A stretch of DNA of 64,000 bases from Duganella margarita (GTDB taxonomy: Bacteria > Pseudomonadota > Gammaproteobacteria > Burkholderiales > Burkholderiaceae_D): contig NZ_WWCS01000004.1 of assembly GCF_009857535.1 (NCBI RefSeq), forward strand, positions 310,001-374,000, in the 5' to 3' direction. How positions within the stretch are numbered: the first letter of the stretch is position 1; each line of letters starts with the position of its first letter. The notes beneath the pieces were generated by a model. The model saw only the letters and a list, made by a program, of their open reading frames with translations, was not told the origin of the DNA and made no database searches. Positions 18,327 to 27,471 of the stretch are shown here, piece after piece. A program made the translations under genes and the position numbers.

Positions 18327-19370
18327 ATGTCTTTATTACAGAATTTAACTTCCGATACACGTCTGGAACTGCTGGCAAGCTGGCTGCGCGGCCTGAATGT
18401 GGTCGATGTCGACAGTATTCGCCCGGCGTCGGCCGACGCCAGCTTCCGCCGTTACTTCCGCGTCAACGTCTTGTCTGAACAACAAGCGGCGCTGGGGCTG
18501 ACCCTGATCGTCATGGACGCCCCGCCCGAGCGCGAAAACGTGCTGGGCTTCGTCAAGGTTGACGAAATGCTCACGCATGCCGGCGTCACCGTGCCGCGCA
18601 TCGTGGCCACCGACTACGAAGCCGGCTTCATGCTGCTGTCCGACCTGGGCAACACCACCTATCTGGCGGCGCTGACCCACGATAACGCCTCGACCATGTA
18701 CGCCGAGGCGCTGGAAGCGCTGGTCAAGTTCCAGATCACCAGCCGTCCCGACGTGCTGCCGGAATACGACCGCGCCTTCCTGCAGCGCGAGATGAGCCTG
18801 TTCCCCGAGTGGTACATCGGCCAGCACCTGAAAGCCACGCTGACCGACCAGCAAAGCGCCGAGCTGCAAGCGGTGTTCGACGCCATCCTGGCCAACGTCA
18901 CCGCCCAGGCACAAGTGTTCGTGCACCGCGACTTCCACTCGCGCAACCTGATGGTGGTGGACGCCAACAATCCCGGCGTGCTGGACTTCCAGGACGCGCT
19001 GTACGGCCCGATGACCTACGACCTGGCCTCGCTGCTGCGCGACGCCTACGTGCAGTGGGACGAAGAGCTGGTGCTGGACTGGGCGATCCGCTACTGGCAG
19101 CACGCCCGCTCGCTGGGCCTGCCGGTCAACCAGGACATCGACGCCTTCTACAAGGATTTCGAGTACATGGGCCTGCAGCGCCACCTGAAGATCCTCGGCC
19201 TGTTCTGCCGCCTCAACTACCGCGACGGCAAGGCCCAATACCTGGACGACCTGCCGACCGTGATGGACTACGTGCGCAAGACGGCCGGCCGCTACAAGGA
19301 CCTGCGGCCGCTGGTCAAGCTGCTCGACCTGCTGGAAGACAGCCAGCCGCAAGTCGGCTACACCTTCTGA
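18327..19370 (+). CDS. amgK: N-acetylmuramate/N-acetylglucosamine kinase (AmgK-type phosphotransferase)
   Basis: 347 residues of the aminoglycoside-phosphotransferase fold. Kinase motifs: ASADASFRRYFRV (glycine-loop analogue), FVHRDFHSRNLMVVD (catalytic HxDxxxxN) and GVLDFQDALYGPMTYDLASLLRDAY (DFxD metal motif). In Pseudomonas AmgK phosphorylates MurNAc at C1 in a peptidoglycan-recycling route that bypasses de novo UDP-MurNAc synthesis. The next gene, 10 bp downstream, is the partner uridylyltransferase MurU, and both lie beside lptD as in pseudomonads, which supports the specific name. Confidence 0.9.
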   Translation: MSLLQNLTSDTRLELLASWLRGLNVVDVDSIRPASADASFRRYFRVNVLSEQQAALGLTLIVMDAPPERENVLGFVKVDEMLTHAGVTVPRIVATDYEAGFMLLSDLGNTTYLAALTHDNASTMYAEALEALVKFQITSRPDVLPEYDRAFLQREMSLFPEWYIGQHLKATLTDQQSAELQAVFDAILANVTAQAQVFVHRDFHSRNLMVVDANNPGVLDFQDALYGPMTYDLASLLRDAYVQWDEELVLDWAIRYWQHARSLGLPVNQDIDAFYKDFEYMGLQRHLKILGLFCRLNYRDGKAQYLDDLPTVMDYVRKTAGRYKDLRPLVKLLDLLEDSQPQVGYTF

Positions 19371-19380
19371 GGCGGCGCGC

Positions 19381-20115
19381 ATGAAAGCGATGATCTTCGC
19401 CGCCGGACGCGGCGAACGCATGCGTCCACTGACCGACACCACGCCCAAGCCGCTGCTCACAGTGCGCGGCCGGCCGCTGATCGTCTGGCACATCCTCAAC
19501 CTGGTCAAGGCCGGCATCACCGAGATCGTCATCAACCACGCCCACCTGGGCGAGCAGATTGAACAGACCCTCGGCGACGGCAGCCAGTTCGGCGCCAAAC
19601 TGCTGTACTCGCGCGAAGAGACAGCGCTGGAAACCGCCGGCGGCGTCGCCCAGGCGCGCGCGCTGCTGGGCGAAGCACCGTTCGTCGCCATCTCCGGCGA
19701 CATCTACGTGCCCTACTTCGACTTCGCGCAGGTCAAGGATGTCTTGCACGACAAGGATATGTGGGGCAATCCCTACCCGGCCGACAAGCGCGACATCTGC
19801 TGGCTGTACATGGTGCCCAATCCGGACTGGCATCCGGACGGCGACTTCGGCATGACCATGTACTCGCTGACCAATGACGGCACGCCGAAATGGACCTTCG
19901 GGAACATCGGTGTCTACCGCATGGAGATGTTCGACCGCATCGCCGCCGGCGAGCACGCCAAGCTTGGCCCGCTGCTGCGCGAATACGCCGACAAGCGGCA
20001 GGTCGGCGGCGAAGTGTACGAAGGCGAATGGCATAACGTCGGCACCGTGCAGCAGCTCGACCTGCTGAACGCGCCGCGCGCCGCGCTGGCCGCTGCCGCC
20101 AAGGGCCTGCAGTGA
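19381..20115 (+). CDS. murU: N-acetylmuramate-1-phosphate uridylyltransferase
   Basis: 244 residues. Nucleotidyltransferase that makes UDP-MurNAc from MurNAc-1-phosphate in cell-wall recycling. N-terminal signature MIFAAGRGERMRPLTDTTPKPLL, then the metal-site FVAISGDIYVPYFD, and a C-terminal stretch GEVYEGEWHNVGTVQQLDLLN typical of MurU. Forms a two-gene recycling unit with amgK. The stop shares bases with the next start (TGATG), suggesting coupling to pepP. Confidence 0.92.
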   Translation: MKAMIFAAGRGERMRPLTDTTPKPLLTVRGRPLIVWHILNLVKAGITEIVINHAHLGEQIEQTLGDGSQFGAKLLYSREETALETAGGVAQARALLGEAPFVAISGDIYVPYFDFAQVKDVLHDKDMWGNPYPADKRDICWLYMVPNPDWHPDGDFGMTMYSLTNDGTPKWTFGNIGVYRMEMFDRIAAGEHAKLGPLLREYADKRQVGGEVYEGEWHNVGTVQQLDLLNAPRAALAAAAKGLQ

Positions 20116-21446
20116 TGCGCCCCGCCGCCGACGGCGCCATTTACGCCGGCCGGCGCGCGCGCCTGCTGGAACAACTGCCGGCCGGCGCCGTGGCCGTGCT
20201 GGACACCGCGCCGGAAGTCACGCGCAACGCCGACAGCGAATACCTGTATCGCCACGACAGCTACTTCTATTACCTGACCGGCTTCACCGAGCCGGAAGCG
20301 GCGGTGGTGCTGGTGGCCGCGCACGGCGATACGCCGGCGCGCGCCATCCTGTTCTGCCGCGAGAAAAACCTCGAACGCGAGATCTGGGAAGGCTTCCGCT
20401 ACGGGCCGGAAGCCGCGCGCGCAGCCTTCGGCTTTGACGAAGCCCATACCATCGACTCGCTGGACGGGCATATGGCCGGGCTGCTGTCGAATGCGCCGGC
20501 GCTGTACTATGCGCTGGGCGGCACGCTCCATGAACGCGTGGCCGGCTGGCTGTCCGCAGTGCGCGCCATGGCCCGCACCGGCGTCACCGCGCCGGCCGTC
20601 GTCGCCGATGTGCTGCCGCTGCTGGACGAGATGCGCCTGCTGAAGGACGCACATGAACAGGCCATCATGCAGCGCGCCGCCGACATCTCGGCGCAAGCGC
20701 ACATCCGCGCCATGCGCGCCGCCCGCGCCGGCGTCCACGAATACGAACTGGAAGCGGAACTCCTGTACGAATTCCGCCGCAACGGCGCACAAGCGCCAGC
20801 CTACAACTCCATCGTGGCGGCTGGCGCCAACGCCTGCGTGCTGCACTACAGCGCCAACAACGCGCAGTCGCGCGATGGCGATCTGGTGCTGATCGACGCC
20901 GGCTGCGAACTGGATGGCTATGCCTCCGACATCACCCGCACCTTCCCGGTCAACGGCCGTTTCAGCGCGCCGCAAAAGCGCCTGTATGAACTGGTGCTGG
21001 CCGCGCAAGCCGCGGCCTTGAAGGCTATCGGCCCCGGTCTGCCCTACGCCGGCGCACACGAAGCGGCGGTGCAGGTGCTGGCGCAAGGCATGCTGGATCT
21101 GGGCCTGCTGAGCGGCACCTTGGACGAGGTCATCGCCGGCAAGCGCTACACGCAGTTCTACATGCACGGCACCGGCCACTGGCTGGGCATGGACGTGCAC
21201 GACGTCGGCCAGTACCGCGACGTGACGCAGTCCGACAAGCCATCGCGCACGCTGCAGGCGGGCATGGTGGTGACGGTGGAACCGGGCATCTACGTGCGGC
21301 CCGCCGCCGGCGTGCCGGAAGCATACTGGAACATCGGCATCCGCATCGAAGACGACGTGCTGGTGACCGCCGACGGCCACACCATCCTGAGCGCCGCCGC
21401 GCCCAAGACCGTGGACGAAATCGAACAACTGATGCAGCAACCATGA
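20115..21446 (+). CDS. pepP: Xaa-Pro aminopeptidase
   Basis: 443 residues. M24B metallopeptidase that removes N-terminal residues before proline. N-terminal AMP_N domain (YAGRRARLLEQLP...YRHDSYFYYLTGFTEPEAAVVL) and C-terminal pita-bread domain with ligands in LVLIDAGCELDGYASDITRTF, YMHGTGHWLGMDVHD, VVTVEPGIYV and GIRIEDDVLVT. ATG at 20115 is used; a GTG three bases earlier is possible. Part of amgK-murU-pepP-ubiH; pepP next to ubiH is also the order in E. coli. Confidence 0.95.
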   Translation: MRPAADGAIYAGRRARLLEQLPAGAVAVLDTAPEVTRNADSEYLYRHDSYFYYLTGFTEPEAAVVLVAAHGDTPARAILFCREKNLEREIWEGFRYGPEAARAAFGFDEAHTIDSLDGHMAGLLSNAPALYYALGGTLHERVAGWLSAVRAMARTGVTAPAVVADVLPLLDEMRLLKDAHEQAIMQRAADISAQAHIRAMRAARAGVHEYELEAELLYEFRRNGAQAPAYNSIVAAGANACVLHYSANNAQSRDGDLVLIDAGCELDGYASDITRTFPVNGRFSAPQKRLYELVLAAQAAALKAIGPGLPYAGAHEAAVQVLAQGMLDLGLLSGTLDEVIAGKRYTQFYMHGTGHWLGMDVHDVGQYRDVTQSDKPSRTLQAGMVVTVEPGIYVRPAAGVPEAYWNIGIRIEDDVLVTADGHTILSAAAPKTVDEIEQLMQQP

Positions 21447-22642
21447 CAGACACCACCAACCGCAGCGCGGGTATCGCGGCTGCGACAGCGGCGGGGCCGG
21501 CAAGCATCGCGCCGGACTACGACATTGCCATCTGCGGCGCTGGGCCGGCCGGCATGGCGCTGGCGGCGCTGCTGGTCAAGCGCGGCGTGGCCGCCCACCG
21601 CATCGCCCTGATCGACGCCAAGACGCTGGCGCACGCCGGCACCGACCCGCGCTCGCTGGCCCTGTCCTGGGGCAGCCGGCAGATACTGGAAGAGATCAGC
21701 GCCTGGCCGACGGCAGCCACCGCCATCGAACAAATCCACGTCTCACGGCGCGGACAATTCGGCCGCAGCCTGATCGACCGCAAGGACTACGACCTGCCGG
21801 CGCTGGGCTACGTCACCCGCTACGGCGACATCGTCACCGCGCTGGGCGCCGAGTGCGAACGCGCCGGCATCGTCTCGCTGCGTCCCGCGCGCGTGCTCAC
21901 GCTGGATGAAGAAAGCGACGCCGTCACGCTGATCCTGGACGCCAACGGCGCGCCGCAAACCCTGCGCGCCGCCATCGTGGTGCAAGCCGAAGGTGGCCTG
22001 TTCAACGAACAGCTGGTACGCGCCGTCAACCGCGACTACCAGCAAACCGCCATCATCGCGCAAGTGCGCAGCAGCACCCCGCCGCCGCACCGCGCCTACG
22101 AACGCTTTACGGAGCAGGGCCCGCTAGCGCTGCTGCCCCAGAATGACGAATACTCGCTGGTGTGGTGCGTGCGTCCGCAGAATGCCGATGCACTGATGGC
22201 GTTGAACGACAAGGACTTCCTGTCGGCGCTGGGGCAAGCCTTCGGCGACCGCGTGGGGCAGTTCACGCACGCCACGCCGCGCCTGGGCTTCCCACTGGGA
22301 TTAAACGCCGCAGCGCACAGCACCGCGCGCACCGTCACCATCGGCAACGCCGCGCAGACCTTGCATCCGGTGGCAGGCCAGGGCCTGAACCTCGGCCTGC
22401 GCGACGTCACTGTGCTGGCGCGCCTGCTGGCGCAAGGCGCCACGCCGGAGAAGCTGTCGCAATACACCGAACTGCGACAGCGCGACCGCAGCACCACCGT
22501 GCGCCTGACCGACACCATGGCCCGCGTCTTCGCCAACGACACCCCGCTGCAAGGACTGCTCGGCATGTCGCTGGCCGCCATCGACATGGTCGGCCCCGCG
22601 CGCGGCCTGCTGGCCGAACTGATGATGTACGGCCGCCGCTAA
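21443..22642 (+). CDS. ubiH: UbiH/VisC-family FAD-dependent ubiquinone hydroxylase
   Basis: 399 residues. Flavin monooxygenase of ubiquinone biosynthesis. FAD motifs: DIAICGAGPAGMALAALLV (Rossmann, about residue 27-45) and TIGNAAQTLHPVAGQGLNLGLRDVTVLARLL (FAD/hydroxylase signature near 290-320). The first ~25 residues (NRSAGIAAATAAGPAS) are a low-complexity tail before the fold. Overlaps pepP by 4 bp (ATGA). Context favours UbiH (C6 position of the benzoquinone precursor), but UbiI and UbiF homologues look alike, so the exact hydroxylation step is inferred. Confidence 0.85.
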   Translation: MTDTTNRSAGIAAATAAGPASIAPDYDIAICGAGPAGMALAALLVKRGVAAHRIALIDAKTLAHAGTDPRSLALSWGSRQILEEISAWPTAATAIEQIHVSRRGQFGRSLIDRKDYDLPALGYVTRYGDIVTALGAECERAGIVSLRPARVLTLDEESDAVTLILDANGAPQTLRAAIVVQAEGGLFNEQLVRAVNRDYQQTAIIAQVRSSTPPPHRAYERFTEQGPLALLPQNDEYSLVWCVRPQNADALMALNDKDFLSALGQAFGDRVGQFTHATPRLGFPLGLNAAAHSTARTVTIGNAAQTLHPVAGQGLNLGLRDVTVLARLLAQGATPEKLSQYTELRQRDRSTTVRLTDTMARVFANDTPLQGLLGMSLAAIDMVGPARGLLAELMMYGRR

Positions 22643-22723
22643 CGTCATGCCCGCGCAGGCGGGCATCCATGGACTGCCGTGCTGATTGACTCAGCATGGG
22701 TTCCCGCCTGCGCGGGAACGACG
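22643..22723. repeat. Double-hairpin (BIME/REP-like) repeat, copy 2
   Basis: Begins at the base after the ubiH stop and ends 4 bp before the pntB stop, so it is the whole intergenic region of this convergent pair. Hairpin 1 is 22647-22666 (ATGCCCGC, loop GCAG, GCGGGCAT); hairpin 2 is 22700-22719 (GTTCCCGC, loop CTGC, GCGGGAAC). The loops are reverse complements, so the two ends can also pair with each other over about 28 bp (CGTCATGCC... with ...GGAACGACG). Confidence 0.87.
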
Positions 22724-22727
22724 GGGT

Positions 22728-24206
22728 TTACTCGACCGCCTTCACCATATCTTCGATGACCTTCTTGGCGTCGCCGAAGACCATCATGGTGTTGGGCTGG
22801 TAGAACAGCTCATTGTCCAGGCCTGCGTAGCCGGACGCCATCGAACGCTTGTTGACGATGATGCTCTTGGCCTTGTACGCCTCCAGGATCGGCATGCCGG
22901 CGATCGGCGATTTCGGATCCTTGGCGGCCGGGTTGACCACGTCGTTGGCGCCCAAAATCAGCACCACGTCGGTCTGCCCGAACTCACCATTGATATCCTC
23001 CATCTCGAACACCTGGTCGTACGGCACCTCGGCCTCCGCCAGCAGCACGTTCATATGCCCCGGCATGCGCCCCGCCACCGGGTGAATCGCATACTTCACG
23101 TTCACGCCGTTGTGGGTCAGCTTGGCCACCAGCTCCTTCAACGCATGCTGCGCGCGCGCCACCGCCAGGCCGTAACCCGGCACAATGATCACGCTCTCCG
23201 CATTCGCCAGGATGAATGCCGCATCGTCCGCGGAACCCGACTTGACCGGCCGCTGCTCCTGCACGCCGCCGCCACCTGCCTCCGCCGGCGCACCGCCAAA
23301 GCCGCCCAGGATCACATTGAAGAACGAGCGGTTCATCGCCTTGCACATGATGTACGACAGGATGGCGCCCGACGATCCCACCAGCGAACCGGCGATGATC
23401 AGCATCGCGTTATTCAGCGAGAAGCCGATGCCCGCCGCCGCCCAGCCGGAATAGGAGTTCAGCATCGACACCACCACCGGCATATCGGCGCCGCCGATCG
23501 GGATGATGATCAGCACCCCCAGCGCAAACGCAATCGCCGTCATGATCAGGAACGGCACCCAGGCCGGCGCGCTGCCGCTATCGACCACAAACACCAGTCC
23601 CAGGCCAACCATCAGCAGCGCCAGGATCAGATTGAGCCAATGCTGGCCCGCAAAGCTGACCGGCGCGCCCTGGAACAGGCGGAACTTGTATTTGCCCGAC
23701 AGCTTGCCGAACGCGATCACCGAACCGGAGAAGGTAATCGCGCCGACAAAGGTACCGATAAACAGCTCGATGCGATTGCCGAACGGCAGCGGTTCGCCTG
23801 CCGGCACAATGCCAAATGCATGCGGCTCCGACACCGCTGCCACCGCAATGCACACCGCCGCCAGACCGATCAGCGAGTGCATCGCCGCCACCAGCTCCGG
23901 CATCTTGGTCATCTCGACCTTCTTGGCCAGCACCGCGCCGATGCCGCCGCCGACGATCACGCCCAGCGCCACCAGCCCCAGTCCCAGGCCGCTGCCGTGG
24001 CCCGCCGCCGCCGCGGCCGCTGCCTCCGATTGCAGCTTGAGGATCAGCGCAATCGTCGTCACAAACGCAATCGCCATCCCGGACATGCCGAACGCATTGC
24101 CGGTGCGTGCCGTGGCCGGCGACGACAATCCTTTCAGCGCCTGGATAAAGCACACCGACGCGATCAGATACAGCATCGTCACCAGATTCATGGAGATGAA
24201 GCTCAT
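22728..24206 (-). CDS. pntB: NAD(P) transhydrogenase subunit beta
   Basis: 492 residues. Membrane subunit of the proton-translocating transhydrogenase that makes NADPH from NADH using the proton gradient. Eight or nine transmembrane helices in the first ~270 residues (MLYLIASVCFIQALKGLSS ... GWAAAGIGFSLNNAMLIIAGSLVGSSG), then the soluble NADP-binding domain III with IIVPGYGLAVARAQHALKEL, HPVAGRMPGHMNVLLAEA and LILGANDVVNPAAKDP. Third gene of pntAA-pntAB-pntB; ATG overlaps the pntAB stop (ATGA). Confidence 0.97.
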   Translation of the reverse strand: MSFISMNLVTMLYLIASVCFIQALKGLSSPATARTGNAFGMSGMAIAFVTTIALILKLQSEAAAAAAAGHGSGLGLGLVALGVIVGGGIGAVLAKKVEMTKMPELVAAMHSLIGLAAVCIAVAAVSEPHAFGIVPAGEPLPFGNRIELFIGTFVGAITFSGSVIAFGKLSGKYKFRLFQGAPVSFAGQHWLNLILALLMVGLGLVFVVDSGSAPAWVPFLIMTAIAFALGVLIIIPIGGADMPVVVSMLNSYSGWAAAGIGFSLNNAMLIIAGSLVGSSGAILSYIMCKAMNRSFFNVILGGFGGAPAEAGGGGVQEQRPVKSGSADDAAFILANAESVIIVPGYGLAVARAQHALKELVAKLTHNGVNVKYAIHPVAGRMPGHMNVLLAEAEVPYDQVFEMEDINGEFGQTDVVLILGANDVVNPAAKDPKSPIAGMPILEAYKAKSIIVNKRSMASGYAGLDNELFYQPNTMMVFGDAKKVIEDMVKAVE

Positions 24207-24517
24207 GCTTTATCTCCTTGTTTGGCTTTCGGTTCCTTCTTCTTGAACATCTCCAGCATGCGCTGCGTGACCAAAAATCCGCCGAACACATTGACGGCGG
24301 CCAGCGCCACCGCCACCGTGCCGGCGATCTGCCCGACCAGTCCTTCGGTGAGCGAGGCCGCCAGCATGGCGCCAACGATGATGATGGCCGATACCGCATT
24401 GGTGACCGCCATCAGCGGCGTATGCAGCGCCGGCGTCACGGTCCAGACCACGTGGTAGCCGACGTAAATGGCCAGGACAAAAATAATCAGATTAATGATG
24501 GTGTGGCTGACTTCCAT
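24203..24517 (-). CDS. pntAB: NAD(P) transhydrogenase subunit alpha, membrane part
   Basis: 104 residues with three transmembrane helices (IINLIIFVLAIYVGYHVVW, AVTNAVSAIIIVGAMLAAS, VGQIAGTVAVALAAVNVFGGFLV), equal to the C-terminal membrane domain of E. coli PntA. The split of alpha into PntAA and PntAB gives the three-subunit form known from Rhodospirillum and many betaproteobacteria. Ends with a charged tail FKKKEPKAKQGDKA. Lies 14 bp after pntAA and overlaps pntB. Confidence 0.95.
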   Translation of the reverse strand: MEVSHTIINLIIFVLAIYVGYHVVWTVTPALHTPLMAVTNAVSAIIIVGAMLAASLTEGLVGQIAGTVAVALAAVNVFGGFLVTQRMLEMFKKKEPKAKQGDKA

Positions 24518-24531
24518 GGTGACTCCCCGTT

Positions 24532-25644
24532 TTATTTACGCAGCAATTCGCCGCCGCTGCTCAGCAGCGTGGCCTTGATGATCTCGTCCTCACGGTCGAT
24601 CACCAGCTTGTCTTCCTTGTCGATGATCAGCTTGAGGAAGTCCAGCACATTGCGCGCGTACAGCGCCGAGGCATCGGCCGCCACCAGCGTCGCCAGGTCC
24701 GGCTCGCCGACGATATGCACGCCATGCTTGACCACCGTTTTGTTCAGCTCCGACAGCGGGCAGTTGCCGCCTTGCGAGACCGCCAGGTCGACGATCACGG
24801 AACCGGGCTTCATCGCCTTCACCGTTTCTTCGGAAATCAGCACCGGCGCCGGACGGCCCGGTATCAGCGCGGTGGTGATGATGATGTCGGCCAGCTTGGC
24901 GCGCTCGTGCACCAGTTCGGACTGGCGGCGCATCCAGTCGGCCGGCATCGGCCGCGCGTAGCCGCCCACGCCCTGGGCGATTTGCTTCTCTTCGTCGGTC
25001 AGATACGGCACGTCGATGAACTTGGCGCCCAGCGACTCCACCTGCTCCTTGACCGGCGGCCGCACGTCGGACGCCTCGATCACCGCGCCAAGACGCTTGG
25101 CGGTGGCAATCGCCTGCAAGCCGGCCACGCCGACGCCCATGATCAGCACCCGCGCCGCCTTCACCGTGCCGGCCGCCGTCATCAGCATCGGCATGAAGCG
25201 CTGGTACAGGTTGGCCGCCACCATCACCGCCTTGTAGCCGGCGATGTTGGCCTGCGACGACAGCACGTCCATCGACTGCGCGCGCGTGATGCGCGGCACG
25301 GCTTCCAGCGCAAACGCCTGCAGCCCGGCCGCCGCCATGGCGGCGTTGTTGTCTGCATCAAAGGGATTGAGCATGCCGATGACCACCGTGCCCGGCTTGA
25401 TCTGCGCGCGTTCCTCGGCATTGGGGGCACGCACCTTGAGGATCACCTCGGCCGACCAGACCTCGCTGGCAGGCACGATTTGTGCACCAGCTGCAACATA
25501 GGCATCGTCGGTGACGGAGGCGGCCAGGCCGGCGCCGGCCTGCACCAGGATCTGGTGCTTCGCGGCAAGTTTTTTGACGGTCTCCGGGGTGGCTGCTACC
25601 CGGGTCTCCCCCGGCCGTGTTTCGGCCGGTACGCTTATTCTCAT
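24532..25644 (-). CDS. pntAA: NAD(P) transhydrogenase subunit alpha, soluble NAD-binding part
   Basis: 370 residues. Domain I of the transhydrogenase, binds NAD(H). Alanine dehydrogenase/PNT N domain (MRISVPAETRPGETRVAATPETVKKL) and Rossmann domain with RVLIMGVGVAGLQAIATAKRLGAVIEASD; the mobile loop and PGRPAPVLISEETVKAMKPGSVIVDLAVSQGGN follow. First gene of the pnt operon. The 221-bp upstream region shared with the divergent Nudix gene holds a perfect 9-5-9 palindrome and several GGAAC repeats that could be regulatory. Confidence 0.96.
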   Translation of the reverse strand: MRISVPAETRPGETRVAATPETVKKLAAKHQILVQAGAGLAASVTDDAYVAAGAQIVPASEVWSAEVILKVRAPNAEERAQIKPGTVVIGMLNPFDADNNAAMAAAGLQAFALEAVPRITRAQSMDVLSSQANIAGYKAVMVAANLYQRFMPMLMTAAGTVKAARVLIMGVGVAGLQAIATAKRLGAVIEASDVRPPVKEQVESLGAKFIDVPYLTDEEKQIAQGVGGYARPMPADWMRRQSELVHERAKLADIIITTALIPGRPAPVLISEETVKAMKPGSVIVDLAVSQGGNCPLSELNKTVVKHGVHIVGEPDLATLVAADASALYARNVLDFLKLIIDKEDKLVIDREDEIIKATLLSSGGELLRK

Positions 25645-25723
25645 GGTGCCTCCATTCGATTAATAAACTGACTACAATCTAACATGGAACTTTGGGCGGA
25701 ACGCCCCTCATTTGGGCACAATC

Positions 25724-25746
25724 ATAAGGAACAATGCGTTCCTTAT
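25724..25746. promoter_or_regulatory. Perfect palindrome upstream of pntAA
   Basis: ATAAGGAAC - AATGC - GTTCCTTAT, 9-bp arms with a 5-bp centre, 78 bp upstream of the pntAA start and 120 bp upstream of the Nudix gene. The same GGAAC half occurs at about 25686 and 25698, and a wider inverted pair TTGTTCC (25803) / GGAACAA (25828) lies closer to the Nudix start. No following T tract, so an operator is more likely than a terminator. Regulator unknown. Confidence 0.5.
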
Positions 25747-25865
25747 ACATAATGGTTTCGTCAATTCAAGTATAACTATTTGTCATTAATTACCCGCTAA
25801 ATTTGTTCCAGCACAAACCAAAAGCCCGGAACAAGCTAAAATGTCGGCTCTTTCAAGGATGACTC

Positions 25866-26363
25866 ATGCCGCGTATCTGGAAACCCTCTGTTACTGTTGC
25901 CGCAATTGTCGAAAAAGATGGCAAGTTCTTGCTGATCGAAGAAGAGACCAGCGATGGCATCCGCATCAACCAGCCTGCCGGTCATCTCGACCCGTATGAA
26001 TCGCTGCAGCAGGCCGTGATCCGCGAAACGCTGGAGGAAACCGCCTACGACTTCACGCCGACCGCGCTGGTGGGCATGTATATGTCGCGCTACACCTCCA
26101 ACCGCACCGGCGAAGAAGTGACGTATCTGCGCTTCACCTTCTGCGGCTATCCGGGCGAGAAACATGACCGTCCGCTGGACGAAGGCATCCTGCGCACCAT
26201 GTGGCTGACGCGCGACGAACTGGCCGCCTGCGCCGACCGTCACCGCAGCCCGACGGTGCTGCAATGCGTCGATGAATATCTGGAGGGCCGCCGCGCCCCG
26301 CTGGAACTGGTACAAACACATGCTTCTGTCTACAAGGAAGCGATTAGCACTGCGAATGGATAA
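25866..26363 (+). CDS. nudJ: Nudix hydrolase, NudJ-like
   Basis: 165 residues. Nudix box GHLDPYESLQQAVIRETLEET is present (G, E, RE, EE in register), here residues about 39-60, preceded by VTVAAIVEKDGKFLLIEEET. In E. coli NudJ, a thiamine pyrophosphate/HMP-PP and nucleotide phosphatase, is encoded just upstream of mnmA, and the same order is found here with a 3-bp gap. That synteny supports the name, but the substrate is not provable from sequence. CAAGGA lies upstream of the ATG. Confidence 0.85.
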   Translation: MPRIWKPSVTVAAIVEKDGKFLLIEEETSDGIRINQPAGHLDPYESLQQAVIRETLEETAYDFTPTALVGMYMSRYTSNRTGEEVTYLRFTFCGYPGEKHDRPLDEGILRTMWLTRDELAACADRHRSPTVLQCVDEYLEGRRAPLELVQTHASVYKEAISTANG

Positions 26364-26366
26364 GTA

Positions 26367-27467
26367 ATGAGTAACGGGTCGGGCAAAAAGCGGGTCGTCA
26401 TCGGCATGTCGGGCGGGGTGGATTCCTCGGTCTCGGCGTGGCTGCTGAAGGAACAGGGTTACGACGTGGTCGGCCTGTTCATGAAGAACTGGGAAGACGA
26501 TGACGACTCCGAATACTGCTCGACGCGCCAGGACTGGATCGACGCCGCCTCGGTGGCCGATGTGGTGGGCGTGGATATCGAAGCGGTCAACTTCGCCAGC
26601 GAATACAAGGACCGCGTGTTCGCCGACTTCCTGCGCGAATACCAGGCCGGCCGCACGCCCAACCCGGATGTGCTGTGCAACGCCGAAATCAAGTTCAAGG
26701 CCTTCCTCGACCACGCGATGACGCTGGGCGCGGACCTGATCGCCACCGGCCACTATGCGCGCGTGCGCCACCACGGCGGCAAGAGCGAGCTGCTGAAGGC
26801 GGTCGACCACACCAAGGACCAGAGCTACTTCCTGCATCGTTTAAATCAGGCGCAGTTGTCGAAGACGCTGTTCCCGCTGGGCGAAATCCCGAAAACCGAA
26901 GTGCGCAAGATCGCCGAGAAACTCAAGCTGCCGAATGCGGCCAAGAAGGATTCAACCGGCATCTGCTTCATCGGCGAGCGGCCATTCCGCGAGTTTTTGA
27001 ACCGCTACCTGTCGTACAAACCAGGTCCGATGATGACGCCGGAGGGCAAGGTGGTGGGCGAGCACGTGGGCCTGTCATTCTACACGCTGGGCCAGCGCAA
27101 GGGCATCGGCGTCGGCGGCATGAAGGAGTACAAGAATCCGGACGGCAGCAGCGACGCCTGGTATGTGGCGAAGAAGGATATCGTCAACAACGTGCTGTAC
27201 ATCGTGCAGGGCCATGACCATCCGTGGCTGCTGTCGCCGGCGCTGCGCGCCGACCAGGCCAGCTGGGTGGCCGGCGAGGCGCCGGAGGCGCGCGCGCTGT
27301 CGGCCAAGACCCGTTACCGCCAGGCCGATGTGGCGTGCGAAATCGCCCCGGAAGGCGCATCGGATTTCGCGTTGAAATTCATGGAAGCCCAGTGGGCGGT
27401 GACGCCCGGCCAGTCGGCCGTGCTGTATGACGGCGACGTCTGCCTGGGCGGCGGCATCATCGCCTGA
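26367..27467 (+). CDS. mnmA: tRNA-specific 2-thiouridylase MnmA
   Basis: 366 residues. Thiolates U34 of tRNA Lys, Glu and Gln. PP-loop motif [17 protein letters not shown] at the start; first active Cys in [14 protein letters not shown], second in [17 protein letters not shown]; the C-terminal beta-barrel has [19 protein letters not shown]. Follows the Nudix gene by 3 bp. Converges with the receiver-domain gene with a 4-bp gap; its terminator hairpin lies inside that gene. Confidence 0.96.
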   Translation: MSNGSGKKRVVIGMSGGVDSSVSAWLLKEQGYDVVGLFMKNWEDDDDSEYCSTRQDWIDAASVADVVGVDIEAVNFASEYKDRVFADFLREYQAGRTPNPDVLCNAEIKFKAFLDHAMTLGADLIATGHYARVRHHGGKSELLKAVDHTKDQSYFLHRLNQAQLSKTLFPLGEIPKTEVRKIAEKLKLPNAAKKDSTGICFIGERPFREFLNRYLSYKPGPMMTPEGKVVGEHVGLSFYTLGQRKGIGVGGMKEYKNPDGSSDAWYVAKKDIVNNVLYIVQGHDHPWLLSPALRADQASWVAGEAPEARALSAKTRYRQADVACEIAPEGASDFALKFMEAQWAVTPGQSAVLYDGDVCLGGGIIA

Positions 27468-27471
27468 CCAG

